DNA of 64,000 bases from NCBI GenBank assembly GCA_963835555.1, contig CAWIGC010000007.1, forward strand, positions 158,390-222,389, in the 5' to 3' direction. Position numbers and translations under genes: made by a program. The notes beneath the pieces were generated by a model that was not told the DNA's origin, did not search any database, and saw only the letters and a list, made by a program, of their open reading frames with translations. The stretch comes from Sulfopaludibacter sp963835555 (GTDB lineage Bacteria > Acidobacteriota > Terriglobia > Bryobacterales > Bryobacteraceae). Of the stretch, positions 54,312 through 63,730 are shown piece by piece; the first letter of the stretch is position 1, and every line of letters starts with the position of its first letter.

Positions 54312-54838
54312 ATCTTAAGCCCCTTTGCGATGCTCGCGTCTTCGGAGGCTCCCATCATCGAGCGCATAGCGTCCTTACTGATCTTCTGCCGTCTCCTCTA
54401 GATCGGCAGTGAGAACTGCCCTTCTGGGACTCGCCGCTTACGCCCCGGGTGGATCGTCGGCCACACGGAACTTGGCTGGCACAGGCCTCGGCGACATAGA
54501 TCCTCCGTTTTCGCCATGTGTCTACGAACGCACGGCTTGGGATTCAAGCTGACCCACTAACCCAACGCCCGCATCGGATCGATGGTGGTTGCTTTGCGCG
54601 CTGGCAGATAGTCCGACACCGCCGCCAGCCCGCGACCGCCAACGGCATGCGGATGCCGAGTTCGCCCGTGCGCCAGGCGGTGACATCTATGTGCGGGGAA
54701 CTGTCGCGTCAGCACGCGATGGGAAAGCGAACTGGCCGAGCGACATGCCCCGGTATGCCCCGCCAGTTCAAAGCGTCCACGTCGCGGGGGTGGGCAATGC
54801 CAATTTGAGCAATCGAACGAAACGAAAGGAGAACAGGT
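54312..54838. other. Gap holding only a permease remnant
   Basis: Between the trypsin-like gene and the Rad52-like gene there is no intact gene. The stretch 54557-54690 is a decayed ABC-permease 3' end, listed separately. The AAAGGAG at 54826-54832 serves the Rad52-like gene. Confidence 0.5.
54557..54690 (-). pseudogene. 3' remnant of an orphan ABC permease (ADOP/MacB type)
   Basis: On the minus strand the final codons read AVSDYLPARKATTIDPMRALG followed by TAG at 54559-54557, the usual C-terminus of acidobacterial duplicated orphan permeases. A few codons upstream another frame gives ELGIRM, part of the conserved EIGIRMALGA loop that normally lies about 100 codons earlier, so an internal deletion is likely. 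It marks a scar where backbone or an older insertion was lost. Confidence 0.6.
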
Positions 54839-55942
54839 ATGCAGGACACAACGATGACAAACGGATCATCGTCGCCGCCGCCGGCGGTTGCGATGAATGG
54901 ACAGTCGCATGGGGTTAGTGCGGCGACGGCGTTTACACCAGAACGGGTTCAGGAACTGGTAGCGGCACTGGAAGACCCGTTCGATCCCAGTGAGATCAAG
55001 TGGCGTGTGACGAACACGTGCAAGGTCGGTGGGCCGAAAGGTCCTCGCGACCGAGGTCAGATGTTGGCGTATGCCGATCCGCGCGCGTACACCGACCGGC
55101 TCAACGACCTATTCGCGCCGTCTGGCTGGACCAGGGACTACAACGTTCAAATGGTCCAGAACTTCGAACGGAAGGAACGCGGTGCGACAGAAAGGACCAT
55201 TACGGCGAAGATCGTGGTGACGTCCAAGGTGACGATCTACGGCTTGGGCACACACACGGGACTCGGCGAGGAGTGGGCGGAGAACGACAACGCCGGCACG
55301 GCAGCGGAGGCCCAGGCTTTCAAGCGGGCATGTTCGTGTTTTGGGCTTGGCCGCTACCTGTACGATCTGGAGGGACAGTGGGTGGATCTCGACGAGAAGA
55401 AGCGCCCATTGGAGACACCGAGGCTGCCGGATTGGGCACGTCCAAAGCTGCAACGGCGTGGCGGCGAGAACAGCGCAAACGGCAAACACCAGGCCAATGG
55501 CCAGCCGCAAACACAGACCGGCGGCGGGGCGAAAAACGGCAGAGGCGGTCTGTACCGGGATGAACTGCTCGGGCACGTGAAGGCGCTCTGCGGGACAGTC
55601 GGCTTCAGCCTGTCCAAGGGCGTGCTGCGGGCTGTAGCGAAGGTCGAGGATCCGGACAAGATTCGAGACATGGCGAAGCTCACGGCTGCGTTCGAGAAGT
55701 TGCAGGACATGGCGCGCGGTGTCGAACGACTGCGGGCGGCTGTGGCGAAGGCCGGAGACCAACGGTACTCGGCGTTGTGCCGCGAACTGAATCTGGCAAG
55801 CGAGTCCATCGACGACATCCCGGACCGGACGGTACTCCGTCGGCTGGTCGAAACGCTCGAAGAAGTGGTTCCACGCAAACGCCGAACGGTACGAGCAACG
55901 GCGCGGCGGGAAACGGATCGCAGCGTGACACGGCGGGCTTGA
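54839..55942 (+). CDS. Rad52/22-family single-strand annealing protein
   Basis: 367 residues from ATG 54839 (AAAGGAG upstream). The Rad52 N-terminal fold is seen at about 35-190: ALEDPFDPSEIKWRV, then MLAYADPRAYTDRLNDLFAP, then RTITAKIVVTSKVTIYGLG, then NAGTAAEAQAFKRACSCFGLGRYLYDL. A Gln/Asn/Gly-rich linker (about 205-235) leads to a helical Arg-rich C-terminus. Such proteins anneal ssDNA during phage or plasmid recombination and could help the transferred strand recircularise or recombine. First gene of the DNA-processing module. Confidence 0.9.
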   Translation: MQDTTMTNGSSSPPPAVAMNGQSHGVSAATAFTPERVQELVAALEDPFDPSEIKWRVTNTCKVGGPKGPRDRGQMLAYADPRAYTDRLNDLFAPSGWTRDYNVQMVQNFERKERGATERTITAKIVVTSKVTIYGLGTHTGLGEEWAENDNAGTAAEAQAFKRACSCFGLGRYLYDLEGQWVDLDEKKRPLETPRLPDWARPKLQRRGGENSANGKHQANGQPQTQTGGGAKNGRGGLYRDELLGHVKALCGTVGFSLSKGVLRAVAKVEDPDKIRDMAKLTAAFEKLQDMARGVERLRAAVAKAGDQRYSALCRELNLASESIDDIPDRTVLRRLVETLEEVVPRKRRTVRATARRETDRSVTRRA

Positions 55943-56136
55943 GTGAGTTGCGGGGCCGGCTGCTTCGCGAGGCGAACCGCGTTTCCGGTGCGACAGGACG
56001 GCCGCTTGCCGTCGTGATCAACCAGGCAGCGAACGGAACATTCACGTTTGCCAACTTGAGGACTCTCGGCGCGGCCGACATCGGCAAGGTGCAGACCGCA
56101 CTCACGGAGCTTCAAAGGATGGCAACTCCAGCATGA
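55939..56136 (+). CDS. Small protein coupled to the Rad52-like gene
   Basis: 65 residues from TTG 55939, whose TTGA overlap with the preceding stop suggests re-initiation. The frame is also open upstream within the Rad52-like gene (to GTG 55777). The sequence LSELRGRLLREANRVSGATG, then FTFANLRTLGAADIGKVQTA looks like a small alpha/beta DNA-associated protein. I do not recognise it. Confidence 0.5.
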   Translation: MSELRGRLLREANRVSGATGRPLAVVINQAANGTFTFANLRTLGAADIGKVQTALTELQRMATPA

Positions 56137-56178
56137 CGCCAGCGATCTCGTGATCCGGGAAGAAAGGAGGCGAGGGAA

Positions 56179-56643
56179 TTGAAGGAAGTGACGCTCTTCA
56201 CGGATGGATCGTGCTTGGGCAATCCCGGCCCCGGCGGGTGGGCGTGCATCCTGCGGTATAGGAAGCACGAGCGCATCCTCCGGGGTGTGGAGCCGCATAC
56301 GACGAACAACCGGATGGAACTGGTGGCCGCCATCAACGGCCTGAGAGCCCTGACTGAAATGTGCAGAGTCACGGTGATCACCGATTCCCAGTATTTGCAG
56401 CAAGGGATGACGGTGTACCTTGTGCGTTGGCGAAGCTTCGGCTGGTGCAACAGCCGCGGAGAAGCCATTGCGAATCGGGATTTGTGGGAACTGTTGGCGT
56501 CGGTGGCCGGCCAGCACGAAACGAAGTGGCACTGGGTCCGCGGCCACGGATCTGATCGAGACCAGGACCGCTGCGATATTCTCGCGAAAGAATCAGCGAG
56601 AACGGCAGCGGCGGGAGGGATGGCCAAGGACCTGGCGGCCTGA
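56179..56643 (+). CDS. rnhA: Ribonuclease HI
   Basis: 154 residues from TTG 56179, with AAAGGAGG upstream. All catalytic residues align with the E. coli enzyme: D9 in FTDGSCLGNPGPGGWA, E47 in NRMELVAAI, D69 in VITDSQYL, H123 in RGHGSD and D133. It degrades the RNA strand of RNA-DNA hybrids, such as primers or R-loops. Its place between an annealing protein and a primase indicates a replication role for the element rather than the housekeeping copy. Confidence 0.95.
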   Translation: MKEVTLFTDGSCLGNPGPGGWACILRYRKHERILRGVEPHTTNNRMELVAAINGLRALTEMCRVTVITDSQYLQQGMTVYLVRWRSFGWCNSRGEAIANRDLWELLASVAGQHETKWHWVRGHGSDRDQDRCDILAKESARTAAAGGMAKDLAA

Positions 56644-56840
56644 CTCCTATCCTTTATATATGCGGGCGGGAATCGACGCGCTCGCTTTTCGGCTTGGAGC
56701 CGTTCCGCGCTCCGAGCTTTCCGTTGTAACCCCCACACAGGCACTCGGCCGAAGCTAAACGCCGGTGTATGTTCGCACGGCGAGTCGGAATCCGTGTGCC
56801 TGTAAACCACTTGGCTGCGAAAAACGAAAGGAGAACTGCG

Positions 56841-57209
56841 ATGACCGCGATGAATAGTTTGATTGTCAACGAAGTGCTGCGCGTGCATGGCCCGGACGCA
56901 CAACGTCTTGGACTGGACCGGCTGGATGAGGATGCGCTGATCCTGGGATTTGCGCGGTGGGCAGAGGGGCTACTCAAGAAGTGGCTGGATTACGCGAAGG
57001 GCGCCCTTCTGTTCGTGATGGTACCCGAGGAACCCGAATCGGGGATGTTTTACATCTACGACCGGGCTCGGCAGACGTTCTTCATGGTGGATCTGGCTGA
57101 AGCCGGGCGGTACGGCGGGTATCGGCTCGAGGAGTTTGAGCAGATGGCGCAAACCTTTGGCTTGAAGGCACTTGCGCAGAACCCCCGAACGCTCGCCGGG
57201 ACGCATTGA
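56841..57209 (+). CDS. Small soluble protein of unknown function
   Basis: 122 residues from ATG 56841 (AAAGGAGA upstream, 8 bases). Alpha/beta pattern with GALLFVMVPEEPESGMFYIYD and FFMVDLAEAGRYGGYRLEEF. I do not recognise the family. It lies between rnhA and the primase-like gene on the same strand and is probably part of the same transcript. Confidence 0.65.
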   Translation: MTAMNSLIVNEVLRVHGPDAQRLGLDRLDEDALILGFARWAEGLLKKWLDYAKGALLFVMVPEEPESGMFYIYDRARQTFFMVDLAEAGRYGGYRLEEFEQMAQTFGLKALAQNPRTLAGTH

Positions 57210-57270
57210 GACGACTTTTGAAAATCGAAGGCGTTTCAGTGTATAGACGAACAGGGGGAGAAAAACAGCC

Positions 57271-58251
57271 ATGGACCACCGGCTACCAGCGACACGCGAA
57301 ATGGCCCAGGAGTTCAGCGAGTTGTTTGTGAACCGGCGGGCCTACACCATTCAATCCATGCGGCCGCACCCGGAAAGCGGCCGCCACTACTACTACCGGC
57401 CGAAACCGCGGGATGGCGGAGAGCCGGTGGCGCTCACCATCGAAACCGTACGGCGGCACTTGGCCGGGGAGCTGACGATCGGCATCTATGCCATCAACCC
57501 GGCTACGCAGAGGTGCAAATGGATGGCTATTGACGCCGACTACAAAACGGCGCTCGAAGACCTCATCAAGGTGCAACGTCAGTTGCAGGATGACGGGATC
57601 GAGGCCGCGCTGGAAAAGTCGAGACGCGGCGGGCACCTCTGGATCCTCTTCGAAACCCCAGTTTTGGCGCGCGAGGCGCGCATCTACATCTACCACGTGG
57701 CGGGCAAGCTCGATGTCCAGGTCAAGGGAACCGGGCTGGCCGATGGAATCGAGATCTTCCCGAAGCAGGACGAGTTGAGGCGGGAGGAGTTTGGCAACGC
57801 GATCCGCGGACCCCTGGGGGTTCATTGGGGAGCGCGGGAGAGCCGGGGCTGGCGGTATTGGTTCTACGGCGCCGACTACAAGCTGGAGGATCAACTCGCG
57901 TACCTGAAGCGGATCGGGAAAGTGAAGCAAGAGCACCTGCAGCGCATGATTGCTGGAAAGGCGATCCCGCAGGAATTCGCTCAGCACGCGCGCCGAACAG
58001 AATGTCCAAAGTATTTCCAGTCGAAGCCAGGCGAGTTCCGAATTCTGGAATACGTCGAGGTGAAGAGGCAAGCCGGCCGGAACTGGGTGACTCGTTGCCC
58101 GTCGTGCGCCGCGCAAGGGAACGACAGGAGCGGAGATAACCTGGCGATCTCGGTCGAGGAGCCTCGGAAATACTGCTGCTGGGCGGGCTGCACGAAAGAG
58201 ATGATTCGCGCGGCAGTGGGCCGGCCGATCTCCGACCGGAGGCTGGCGTGA
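57271..58251 (+). CDS. Archaeo-eukaryotic primase-like protein (TOTE type) with zinc finger
   Basis: 326 residues. The AEP core shows YAINPATQRCKWMAIDAD (metal-binding D88 and D90), then the S-x-x-GGHLW motif (EKSRRGGHLWILFETP, S117/H122) and VKGTGLADGIEIFPKQDE, all as in the primase domain of TOTE conflict-system proteins and mobile-element primases. A C-terminal CPSC...CCWAGC cluster (about 285-312) looks like a zinc ribbon. No helicase is fused, unlike full TOTE proteins. It probably synthesises primers for replication of the element after transfer. Confidence 0.85.
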   Translation: MDHRLPATREMAQEFSELFVNRRAYTIQSMRPHPESGRHYYYRPKPRDGGEPVALTIETVRRHLAGELTIGIYAINPATQRCKWMAIDADYKTALEDLIKVQRQLQDDGIEAALEKSRRGGHLWILFETPVLAREARIYIYHVAGKLDVQVKGTGLADGIEIFPKQDELRREEFGNAIRGPLGVHWGARESRGWRYWFYGADYKLEDQLAYLKRIGKVKQEHLQRMIAGKAIPQEFAQHARRTECPKYFQSKPGEFRILEYVEVKRQAGRNWVTRCPSCAAQGNDRSGDNLAISVEEPRKYCCWAGCTKEMIRAAVGRPISDRRLA

Positions 58252-58329
58252 CCGGCAAGGGCTCGATCTTTCTCAACGCAGTTGCCGCGGAGTACTGGAT
58301 CTCAAACCGAAAAGGAAGGAGTTTCAAAG

Positions 58330-59038
58330 ATGCCGAATTCGGAACAACCGGAAGGGAGAGACAACGGAGCCAGGCCACCGAGCCTCGCAGCGCGTGGTGA
58401 ACGGCGCCGGATCGAGCGACGGCTGCAAGAGGCAGGAATCCTGTGTCAGCCCGAAGTGTCGCTCCAGTATCAGACGTTGGCAAAACGCTCGGTGCTTCGT
58501 GGTGTGGAGTCCGGCGGGGCGCGATCAAGGAAATCGGGCGCTACGTGACCTTCTGCGACGAGCGGGGTGAGCGTATTGCTTGGCTGCAGCCGATCGACTC
58601 GGTCGGAGTGAATGGCCGTCACGCGGTGGTGATTGCGCTTGGGCTGGTGAGCGTGGAAGTTTTCCGCGTGCGAAACACCTATGACGTGTTGATTGCGAAG
58701 TACGATGTGTCGCAACCGGCGGAGGGTCAGCGCGGCCGGATCGAAGCCAGAGTGCTCTTTCGTGGCCGCCAGGGACATCTGCCGTTGGATCTGACCGGTG
58801 AGGAGAAAGGGATGGCGGGTCAGATCGTTCCCGAATTCTTCAACAGGGCTGGGGAACGCGTCGAGATCCCGCCGGAGTTCGTGGGGGTGCTAAAAGCCGC
58901 CGTGCGTGGAGCGGCCTGTGTGGGATGCACCCATCAGCACTATCTGACGGCTCCGAAGCGGCGGCGAAGAAGGCCGATGCTGTCACTCCGGTGGCGACCG
59001 GCGAACCGGCGGCTAGCGTGGATGCGGTGGCGGTTTGA
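58330..59038 (+). pseudogene. Unknown protein, two frameshifts
   Basis: Three frames join: MPNSEQPEGRDNGARPPSLA up to RSVLRGVESGG (to about 58520), then AIKEIGRYVTFCDERGERIA through YDVLIAKYDVSQP and LLPLDLTGEEKGMAG-like text to CVGCTHQ (about 58940), then an Ala-rich tail (EAAAKKADAVTPVATGEPAA) ending at TGA 59036-59038. AAGGAAGGAG precedes the ATG. About 235 residues, beta-rich in the middle. Not recognised. It belongs to the DNA-processing module by position. Confidence 0.5.
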
Positions 59039-59079
59039 AAGGTCACGGTTGTGAAAGGGTTTTCGAAACGGGGCGTGCA

Positions 59080-59358
59080 ATGGAACGACTCAAGAATACA
59101 GGTTTGGTACTCTGCCTGTTCGTTGTGCTGCTGGTGATCTTCAGCAGCTACTTCCGGGCAAATGAAGTGGGCACTTTCTTCGGCGCACTCGCCGGGACAC
59201 CACTTCTGGTTCATATCTTCAACCGCGTGGCGCCGAGCCGGAGTAAGCCAGAGTCCGAAAGGACCACGACGGCACTCGTCGCGCACGCAGAGCCGATGCC
59301 GCGGCCGACCGAGCAAGTCGTAGTGCTTCGGATGGAGGGGCCGACTGGACGGCCATGA
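59080..59358 (+). CDS. Small membrane protein
   Basis: 92 residues from ATG 59080 with two hydrophobic segments (LVLCLFVVLLVIFSSYF, then VGTFFGALAGTPLLVHIF) and a polar tail. Not recognised. Start chosen just before the first membrane segment; a GTG 45 bases upstream is possible. Confidence 0.5.
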   Translation: MERLKNTGLVLCLFVVLLVIFSSYFRANEVGTFFGALAGTPLLVHIFNRVAPSRSKPESERTTTALVAHAEPMPRPTEQVVVLRMEGPTGRP

Positions 59359-59361
59359 ACA

Positions 59362-59709
59362 GTGACGCTGAAAGCGTTGATTGTTCGTTTCGCGTCTCGC
59401 CTGTGGATAGGCGAACCAGAGCGGGCCGCAGACACTTTCAGTTCGCTCCGGGGGAAAGAAGAGTCGTCCCGTGGAGTGGCACGGAAACAAATTGTGCTCA
59501 AACACGACCCAAAAGCGTGGGAAGAGGGCTTCAGCGCCGGAGAGAGCAGGGTACGAATTCCGCTCCGGTGCCCGTATCCCGCAGGGACTACCCAGGCCTG
59601 GTCATGGCATAGCGGCCATGTCGAAGGCGATGCCAAGCGCCAGGGCTACAGCTACAGCCGCGGCGCACTTTCCAATGGACCGCCATCGCGCGGTCCCATC
59701 ATCGTGTAG
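59362..59709 (+). CDS. Possible small protein of unknown function
   Basis: 115 residues from GTG 59362, 4 bases after the preceding stop. The sequence has ordinary composition only in the middle (LKHDPKAWEEGFSAGESRVR) and no recognised motif. It is listed because of the close spacing in a same-strand run; coding status is doubtful. Confidence 0.35.
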   Translation: MTLKALIVRFASRLWIGEPERAADTFSSLRGKEESSRGVARKQIVLKHDPKAWEEGFSAGESRVRIPLRCPYPAGTTQAWSWHSGHVEGDAKRQGYSYSRGALSNGPPSRGPIIV

Positions 59710-59728
59710 CAGGGACGATAGGTGACCT

Positions 59729-60310
59729 ATGCGAGTCGGAACCAAGAGCGTTCTCTTCGGAGCGCACTGCTTCTTTATCCATCCATTCTTCGTTGCTTTT
59801 GGCTGGTGGGCCCTCGGACAGTTTCCGTGGGATCCGCGGCTTTGGGCGGCGTTCTTTCTCCATGATTTGGGCTACTTATTCAGTCCTAACATGGACGGGC
59901 CGGAGGGCGAAGAGCACGTCCATCTCGGAGCGAAGATCATGGGTTTGCTTTTTGGCGATTGGTGGGCCGACTTCACCCTTCGACATTCGCGCTACTGGGC
60001 TAAGAGGAACGGCGTGAGCGTTTCAAAGCTCTGCTACGCCGACAAACTCGCGTTCGCGATGACGCCCGGCTGGCTATACCTTCCTATGGCCCGAGCGACG
60101 GGAGAGCTTGCCGAGTACATGGCGAAGTCGCGAGATCGGCAGGCCGGCTGTGTGGTGTTCACGGAGACTGAACGCATCCAACTTGAATCGGGTCACCCCG
60201 CGCAATGGCTTGAAGGGCTGCAAAGCTACACGAGGCGTTGGGTCGAGGAGCACCAGGGCGGCGGACCTGACACATGGACCGTCGTGGCTAACAGCAACGC
60301 AGCAGGATGA
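59729..60310 (+). CDS. HD-like metal-dependent hydrolase
   Basis: 193 residues. FFLHDLGYLF carries an HD pair, then EEHVHLGAKIMGLLFG, then TLRHSRYWAKRNG and LCYADKLAFAM supply the further His and Asp expected of HD-superfamily phosphohydrolases. The N-terminal 40 residues are hydrophobic. The substrate is unknown. It lies at the right end of the same-strand run that starts with the Rad52-like gene and could be cargo. Confidence 0.6.
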   Translation: MRVGTKSVLFGAHCFFIHPFFVAFGWWALGQFPWDPRLWAAFFLHDLGYLFSPNMDGPEGEEHVHLGAKIMGLLFGDWWADFTLRHSRYWAKRNGVSVSKLCYADKLAFAMTPGWLYLPMARATGELAEYMAKSRDRQAGCVVFTETERIQLESGHPAQWLEGLQSYTRRWVEEHQGGGPDTWTVVANSNAAG

Positions 60311-60592
60311 CGGTGGAATCGAGCTTGCGAGGAAATCCTGGCGGCGTTTCGGCAAGTGGCCTCGGCGGATACTGATGATTAGCAAGCCATCCGGCAAGCT
60401 CTGTTCTTTACACTACGCCGTTTGAGTCGCGAGTGACCCGCGACGCCATCAAACTAGGAGACAGGCCTTTTTTTGGGACCTGCCAGGATATTGAGATGTA
60501 GCGGCCTGATATGGCACTAAAGGCTGGGCCGGTACTGCGAAGGAGACGATTTGATACTTATCGTCTCCCGGCAGACCGAATGGAGGCGGGAA

Positions 60593-61953
60593 TCAGGACA
60601 ATCGGGGGGCGGGCATGGGCTCGCGGCCAGCTCGGTGCATGATCAGGCTCGTGGCTCGACCATCGGGGCCAATTTCAAAACTGATCCGTCCGCCAGTCAC
60701 CTTCACGAAGAAGATACTCTCGCTCTCGGCAAACATTTCAAACACAGGCCCGGCGATGGGCTTTCCGCCGAACGCAGTAACCTGTGCAAAGAGGCGGTCG
60801 CCATTGCGCATGATTTCGAGAATGCGGTCCGGCAATTGATACCGCCCCGTGTAGCGATCGAGGAGCGTGGGATCCATCAGGAATCTCGGTGTGCTGTTTT
60901 GGAGGATCGAGATTGGCAAGCGGCGCCTTCGGGTTCAGGAGATGAATCGCGATGTCATCGACCCCGTTCAGAGTAAAAGCATTTGAGAGCGCAACTACCC
61001 CGACACGCGCTTTCGGATCGTATCCGATGAACGATCGGAATCCTCCGGTGCCTCCGTCATGCCAGACGATCTCTCCGAGAATATTCCACCCCAAACCAAT
61101 CTCGAACCTTGTCTTGCCCACGGGGCGGCGAACTTCGAGCATGGCTTTCATGGCGGGTGCCAGAGGCGATTCCTTGTAGCCGAGGAATGCTTCGAGGAAC
61201 GTCAGCATGTCATTGGCTGAGGAGCGCAGTGCGCCTGCACCGGCAAGCGTGGGAAGGTCCCAGTTGGCGACGGGCGCGAGCATCGCATTATGACCCGTAG
61301 CCATGCGCTGCTTCATGGATGAAGAGAGCGTAATACCCGTGTCCGGCATGCCGAGCGGTTCCGTGATGCGGACTCCTGACCAGGCTCTCATAATCCGTTC
61401 CGGCGCGGTATGCGAGGATGTGGCCGAGGAGTCCCGCGCCCAGGTTTGAATATTCGACTTCGGAACCGGGGTCGCGCGGCAGCGTGTAGCCGGAAAGGAA
61501 CTGGTACAAATCGTCCACGCTGTAGTCGGCGTAAGGATTGGCTGGGTCCTTCGGGTTCAGGTTGCCGGGGACGCGTGGGAGCCCGGAGCTGTGCGTGGAA
61601 AGATCGAGCAGCGTGATGGGCTTGCCGCTTCGCTCCGGCATCCTGACATGTTCGGGAAGATATTTGGCCGCTGGATCGTCGAGGGTGACCTCTTTGCGGT
61701 TCACCATGTCCGCCAATAGCAGCGAAGTGAAGACCTTGGAGATGGATCCAATTTCGAAGATCGTATCTCCATCGAGCGTGCGTGGATCGCCTTTGGCGAG
61801 GTTGCCATAGGCGACGACGCGGCGGCCGGTAGGTTCGATGACACCCACGACAATGCCGACCGCTTGCTTCTGTTGATCAATGCGTTTTACGAGAATTTCG
61901 CGGATTTCGTCAGTTCCAGGAACTGGAAGTGGTTGAAAGATATTCGGATTCAT
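60593..61953 (-). pseudogene. Beta-lactamase-family serine hydrolase, two frameshifts
   Basis: About 450 residues after joining three frames (changes near 61395 and 60920). The start is at ATG 61953 (MNPNIFQPLPVPGTDE). The class C/penicillin-binding pattern is present: S70-x-x-K73 in FEIGSISKVF, Tyr-x-Asn in EVEYSNLGAGLLG and the HDGGTGGF segment in place of KTG. A C-terminal DUF3471-like beta domain follows (LLDRYTGRYQLPDRILEIMR). Members hydrolyse D-peptides, esters or lactams; the substrate is not predictable. No signal peptide is seen at the chosen start. Confidence 0.7.
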
Positions 61954-62016
61954 AAATTTGAAAATAGACTCCACACTGTGCCCTGACAAAAGACCAAAGG
62001 TCATTTCAGGAGACAC

Positions 62017-62437
62017 ACTTCGGCTATGGTGCCGAACTTTGTTTAGAGGGTTGGCCTAGCGAGGACGGGCGGAAAGCAGGCAATCCTGAAGCGCGCCGAT
62101 CATCGCTTTATTAAGCGGATTGAATTCGTATCGCATAACGGACGTACCTCCTTTCCTTAGGCTCAGTTGAGGGCTCTTAGAGACTATCATGAGTGCGCGG
62201 AACGCTGCAAGAGCTTTTCAAAAAACATCGCAGAGAAGTTCCTTCAGCCGCGGGATTTCCAGTGCTCCGTGCTGGTCCGGCGAAACTTCCCAGATCGCCG
62301 CATCTGGCGCTCTAGGCTGGATGTTGCCGCAAAGAGCTGTTCTCGACGGGAGTCAGGGAGAACAGCTACGGGACTTCCTCGAAGCTCATGTTCCCATGCT
62401 AAACGTTGCGGATTCGAGTCTCCCGCTCCAAAAACCC
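62017..62437. other. Intergenic gap, tRNA-like tail but no tRNA
   Basis: About 420 bases without a convincing gene. TGCGGATTCGAGTCTCCCGCTCCA near 62407-62430 resembles a tRNA T-arm and acceptor end, but neither a proper T-stem nor a matching 5' acceptor could be found, so no tRNA is called. AGGAAAGGAGG at about 62148-62158 reads as a Shine-Dalgarno on the minus strand only weakly. Confidence 0.4.
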
Positions 62438-63730
62438 TCACAATTCAATGACTTGCCGCCGCTGAATTGTTGCGTTGTTCTTCTTGACTCCAGATAACTC
62501 AACTCGGGGTATCGTGTCTTGTTCTCTCAGCCATTGGGCGAGCGTGTAGGGTGTTATTCGCAAAAGCGTGCGCAGGTCGTCATCATCTTGGCTACCAGCG
62601 GGGCGTGAACTCCGAAACGATATCCCACCCCCGGAGGTCGCTGCCGTGCGTAATGCTGGATCTCGTGTCGTAGAGGTGCTTAAGACGTGTCTCGATCGCA
62701 CGATCCTCTCCGACGCGGTGACTTGTGAGGAGCGTGAGGAGTGGTCCAATAGTCGTGCGAACGCGCTACGCAGGCGGTACTGCTGCTGACCGCATGTGGT
62801 GCACCTCTCGGTAGGCGGTGGTGGGAAGAGGACTTCTGCTGCCGTGACGACGGCCATGAATGCTGATGAGGATGAGTGGAGGAAGGCGTGGTTCGCGTAT
62901 TGGAGCCAATAGCAGGAGCGCACAAAGCGTTGTCGTGTGCTGGGCGGAAGTGCATAGTACGTGTCGAGTGTCTCGGAAAGATTATCGGGCATTGTGAATG
63001 GCGCGCCGGCGGTCATCCCGTATGGTCCGAACATCTCGAACGGTGGGCGGAGTGGTGCTGACGCGGTGATGTCTGTGAAATCCGGGGACTGCGGCATCGG
63101 GTAGTGATAGCCGGGCATGAGATACGCGGTCTTGTGGCCATCGTGGGGGAAAAGTACCCAGTACCCGTGCCATGGCCGCGCCGGGAGTAGTTGTGTGCCC
63201 TGCGTGATGAGGCCCGGGCGGAGACCTTCGCTTCTGGCGCTGCCTGCTCGCGGCTGTCAGCGGCATTACTCCCCAAATGTTCTCCTTTGAAGGATGAAAA
63301 GGTCGTCTCAACGAGACAGTTGAGTTGTGGTGCCTCGGGCGGTACGGGCGTCAGTTGGAACCGGTCCTTGTACCGCCAGCAACCGGTGAGCTTGTGTGCG
63401 GCAAACAGCACCTGGCGAACCACGCGCGTCGGTCGGAGTTAGGGCGTCAGTGATGGCGCGGATGATTGCGGCCTCCGTCTCGGGGGTTAATGCCGGGCCT
63501 GCCTCAATGTGCGTGAGACGATCGTCCTTCGCGAACCGAAGTTTGATCGCATGCGGCTCATCGCCAGGATAGATAACCACGCGCTTGGCAGGCTGGCTGC
63601 CACTGCGGAAGTGGCGCTGAATGATGTGCTGCAAATCAGCGTGATCGACACGATCCGCGGCAAATACATCCCAAAGACTGCGAAGCATTCCCCTAGCGTA
63701 ATATGCGGGGACGTTGCCTCGCACTGGCAT
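62438..63730 (-). pseudogene. Apea/HEPN-like protein, badly frameshifted
   Basis: Fragments in changing frames read as one protein: AKRVVIYPGDEPHAIKLRFA, then QVLFAAHKLTGCWRYKDRFQ, then LPPSTRQRFVRSCYWLQYAN with AFMAVVTAAEVLF, then HLYDTRSSITHGSDLRGWDI (about 62610-62690), then DDDLRTLLRITPYTLAQWL. The YDTRSSITHG element has the RSxxxHG pattern of Apea-like HEPN domains (R-x4-H). At least three indels are needed. HEPN proteins of this type are often defence-associated. The N-terminal boundary is not certain and may reach beyond 63730. Confidence 0.5.

Noticed and set aside
62400..62435. tRNA or tmRNA 3' end
   Set aside because: The T-arm-like text does not form a five-base stem, and no matching 5' acceptor or tag reading frame was found.
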